Below, one piece after another: positions 61,680 through 64,000 of a stretch of DNA of 64,000 nt (position 1 is the first letter of the stretch; each line of letters starts with the position of its first letter). This DNA comes from Amoebophrya sp. A120. Its lineage: Eukaryota > Sar > Dinophyceae > Syndiniales > Amoebophryaceae. The DNA lies in NCBI GenBank assembly GCA_905178155.1, contig CAJINV010000013.1, forward strand, positions 114,344-178,343, written 5' to 3'. The notes below the pieces were generated by a model. That model had not been told where the DNA came from, made no database searches, and was given only the letters and a program-made list of their open reading frames with translations. The position numbers and the translations under genes were made by a program.

Positions 61680-64000
61680 CTAAGGAAATGGAGACGCCAA
61701 CACCCTGGCTCGACGCGCCTCCGCCGTATTGAGAAGGCAAGCATTTTCAGGATTCGTGTGAGAAGCCGGCAAGCGCAGTCGCAAAAAGTTCTCCGTTGAG
61801 CTCACGAGCTCAGTTGTCTTCCAACTGGCTTCTGGCACCGAGCTTTTCCGGCTTCGTTCGAACTTGGACCATGCTCCGTTGTAGACGCTGCACCTGTTCC
61901 TAACAAGCTCTGTGCAGTGGTGGAGGGCAAACCCGAGCATGTTTCCGACTTCAAGTGGTTCACCTACAAGATGAAAAAAAGCATGCTGCACTGCTGCTGA
62001 ATCGCGGACAAGCTTTGGCAACAAGAAGTATACTTCCGCACCCCAGCTGGTGTCACGAAGAGTTACGAGTGCATACTTTTCTGCGTCTGCAGATGATGAG
62101 AAAAAGACGGACGATTCATCCTCCGTTTCCATGTACAGGAAAAAAGTCAGACAGAATGCTTGCGTTGTCCTCAGCCCGGTCAGAATCGTGTCGTGGTCTA
62201 GATTCCGGCCACGTTGAGTGACGGCGTCAACATAGAACTCACACTGCACCAAAGGGTCGCTCTGCATCTCAGAGGGAATATCAGCCAGGTGCTGGGGGTA
62301 TTCGACTAGGGGCAAAAGTCCACGTGCACGGCGCAACTTTGTCAGTGTGTCGTGCACGACTGACGGATTATGCACTAGCTCTGCTGGAATGTCCTTGTAG
62401 CTTGCAAGCCCGAGTTGCAAGGCAGAACGAAGCAGGACATCATCGTAGCAGGCGTCTTCCTTACTAGCCATGGCGTGCTCCCAATAGGGGGTCGGGTGAA
62501 AGTACAACTCGTTCCTTTTGACCATCCAGCCATCACACCGCACAGGCGTAAAAGGGTCGGCAAGCTTTGCAGCTTGTGATATGATTTGTTCCCGCAACAA
62601 GCAGTTATGCAAAACAAAAATAAAGAAACCTATCTAACCCCACCATTCAAAATTGTGCTTGCTTGTTTTGCTTGCGGGCATAGCGAAGCGCTCGCGCTTC
62701 TAACGTGGACGGTCGAAGCGTTCGCACCTCACAGGCTGCGAATCATGCCTGGAATAGCCTTTTTTTAGAAACGAATCGCACACAAAGACCAGCGATCTGC
62801 ATTGCAAATGAAGACCAGCGCTTGACCTGTCATTTCTTTTAGCGCAGCACGGAGGCCAAGCATTCTCTTGATTCAATTTCGCGAAGCGATGTGACCAAGT
62901 GCAAGTCGTAGAAGAAAAGAGGGGAAAAATAGATACTGCCATGCATAATCGGGGTCTTTTTCGAGATATTTGTCGGCGTGCCAAAGGAATCCACCAGCGT
63001 TCAGCGCAACACGCACAAGGTCTTTGTCGCGCTTCATTGACGAGTCCACGAACTGAAGGGCTGTGCCGTCGATCGCTAGCAACGCTGCAACGTTCGACCG
63101 ATCGCGCTTGAAGTCCTCACTGGCGAACTCCAGTAGACCGGGATACGCCTTCAGAGCTCGGAGGGACAGGCTTCTCTCTCCTTTTTCCGACAGCAAAACG
63201 TCCTGCACTGCCAACTTGTCGGCATTCCAGAACACATTTGCGCAGGCTTCTTCCATTAATTCCACAACGAAAATCGGGTCCTCACGGAGATGTTGCGCAG
63301 CGAAGAGCAGGGCGTCGTGATTCTGCGCGACTGCCTCCTTGACAAGCCCTCGATCGCCTCTGATGCGGGAACTCGCGTGCTCGAGGCACAGCCCGTCCAA
63401 ACGAACGCAAGAGAGAACAATACAGTCGTCGTCGCAGACATCCTTATTGCAGAAGTCTCGAAGAACCAGGACACCGAGGTCCTCCGGAACCGAGCCAAAG
63501 GACTCTTCCTGCTGCTGCTCAAAATGTTGCGCGAGAAACTGGTTGGGCTCCGGCTCAAATTCGACATATATGTGCCCTAGCTCGTGGCAAAGCGCATTGC
63601 ATACGTGCTCCCCATCTCCACAGAAGTCGGGAACGTGAATATAGCGCTGCATTAGGCACGTGTGGCGACGCCTTGTTTGATTGTGCTTGTAGCAACTGCT
63701 AGAGCGGCTGGTGTCGTTAAAACGGAGTTGCGACAAGAGGCAACTCGAGCAAGAGCAAGGTCGCACCTGCGTCGCGATACCGCAAGGAGATTTCGTATGA
63801 ATCTGGTTGTTCCTCGTGTTGCGCACCGTATGGCCGCTCGCGCCGTCCAGAAGAAGAAGATCTTCGTGCTGTTCCAGAGAGCAGCCAACATGGGCAGTAT
63901 CGCAATCCGTGCTCATGCAGCGTTGGCGTTCGCACATCCCGCTTCCAAAGCGTTCATCTGGCAGACACTGTCCTGGAAGAAGATGCCAATCGGTCCGCAG
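61680..64000 (-). CDS. DUF4116-repeat protein, tandem unit 4, 5' part outside the window
   Basis: Exons >64000-62945 and 62609-61680 give 352 plus 309 residues. The window edge falls at LRTDWHLLPG, equivalent to LRTNWHLPTP of unit 3. Contains the Cys cluster (CSSCLLSQL; CLMQRYIHVPDFCGDGEHVC), the second DUF4116 block (LCLEHASSRIRGDRGLVKEA, NHDALLFAAQHLREDPIFVV), and the C-terminal domain (REQIISQAAKLADP to NFLRLRLPASH). Closest to unit 3 by eye. Ends TAG (PFP). Confidence 0.8.
62610..62944 (-). other. Unit 4 intron 3
   Basis: Same site as in the other units (after DY, before HNCL). TGCAT occurs at both borders. No clear end-to-end pairing is visible here. 335 bp. Confidence 0.65.

Noticed and set aside
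1-64000. tRNA, rRNA and spliced-leader genes
   Set aside because: I scanned by eye for tRNA arm patterns and for the dinoflagellate spliced-leader sequence and saw none. A covariance-model search would be decisive.

Overview
The window looks like nuclear DNA of a protist, most probably a dinoflagellate relative and perhaps a syndinian such as Amoebophrya. Reasons: multi-exon genes with introns that do not follow GT-AG; intron ends that are complementary and sometimes flanked by short direct repeats (introner-like); an array of DUF4116-repeat genes; a LINE-type retrotransposon; two plant/dinoflagellate-type CCCTAAA telomere motifs. The species call is inference. All confident genes lie on the minus strand, so genes read from high to low coordinates.

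Layout. 1-195: end fragment of an unidentified minus-strand gene. 196-2340: non-coding DNA with CTCAACG motifs, a perfect 60-bp palindrome, two telomere-like motifs and a 700-bp A-rich tract. 2345-28440: one very large gene (about 3,900 codons) whose C-terminal third is a eukaryotic SecA-like ATPase. One of its introns (5785-17226) is 11.4 kb long and holds a LINE with a single 3,247-codon ORF. 28704-38340: a second large gene of unknown function, preceded by a signal-peptide-like exon. This stretch is disturbed by two single-N joins (32423, 35936). The segment between them repeats its flanks, and the outer flanks share an identical 96-bp end, so the apparent tandem duplications are probably an assembly artefact. 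39859-42690: a Pro/Ala-repeat protein gene with a 15-bp coding minisatellite.

43.5-64 kb: four head-to-tail paralogues encoding a ubiquitin-like N-terminus, DUF4116 repeats, a conserved Cys/His cluster and a conserved C-terminal domain. Units 1 and 2 are recent duplicates about 5.65 kb apart; units 3 and 4 are older. A 90-bp fragment of the same family and a 1.1-kb GC-rich insertion with 27-bp direct repeats lie between units 2 and 3.

Two signals deserve most attention. (1) The introns: their ends pair with each other, and paralogues carry different but still self-complementary ends at the same position. One paralogue lacks two introns and so acts as an internal reference for exact boundaries. 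(2) In-frame UAA/UAG codons join long same-frame coding blocks at several places, whereas no UGA was seen doing so. This suggests that UAR is sometimes decoded, as reported for one Amoebophrya lineage, but the frequency is low and the DUF4116 genes still appear to end on UAR.
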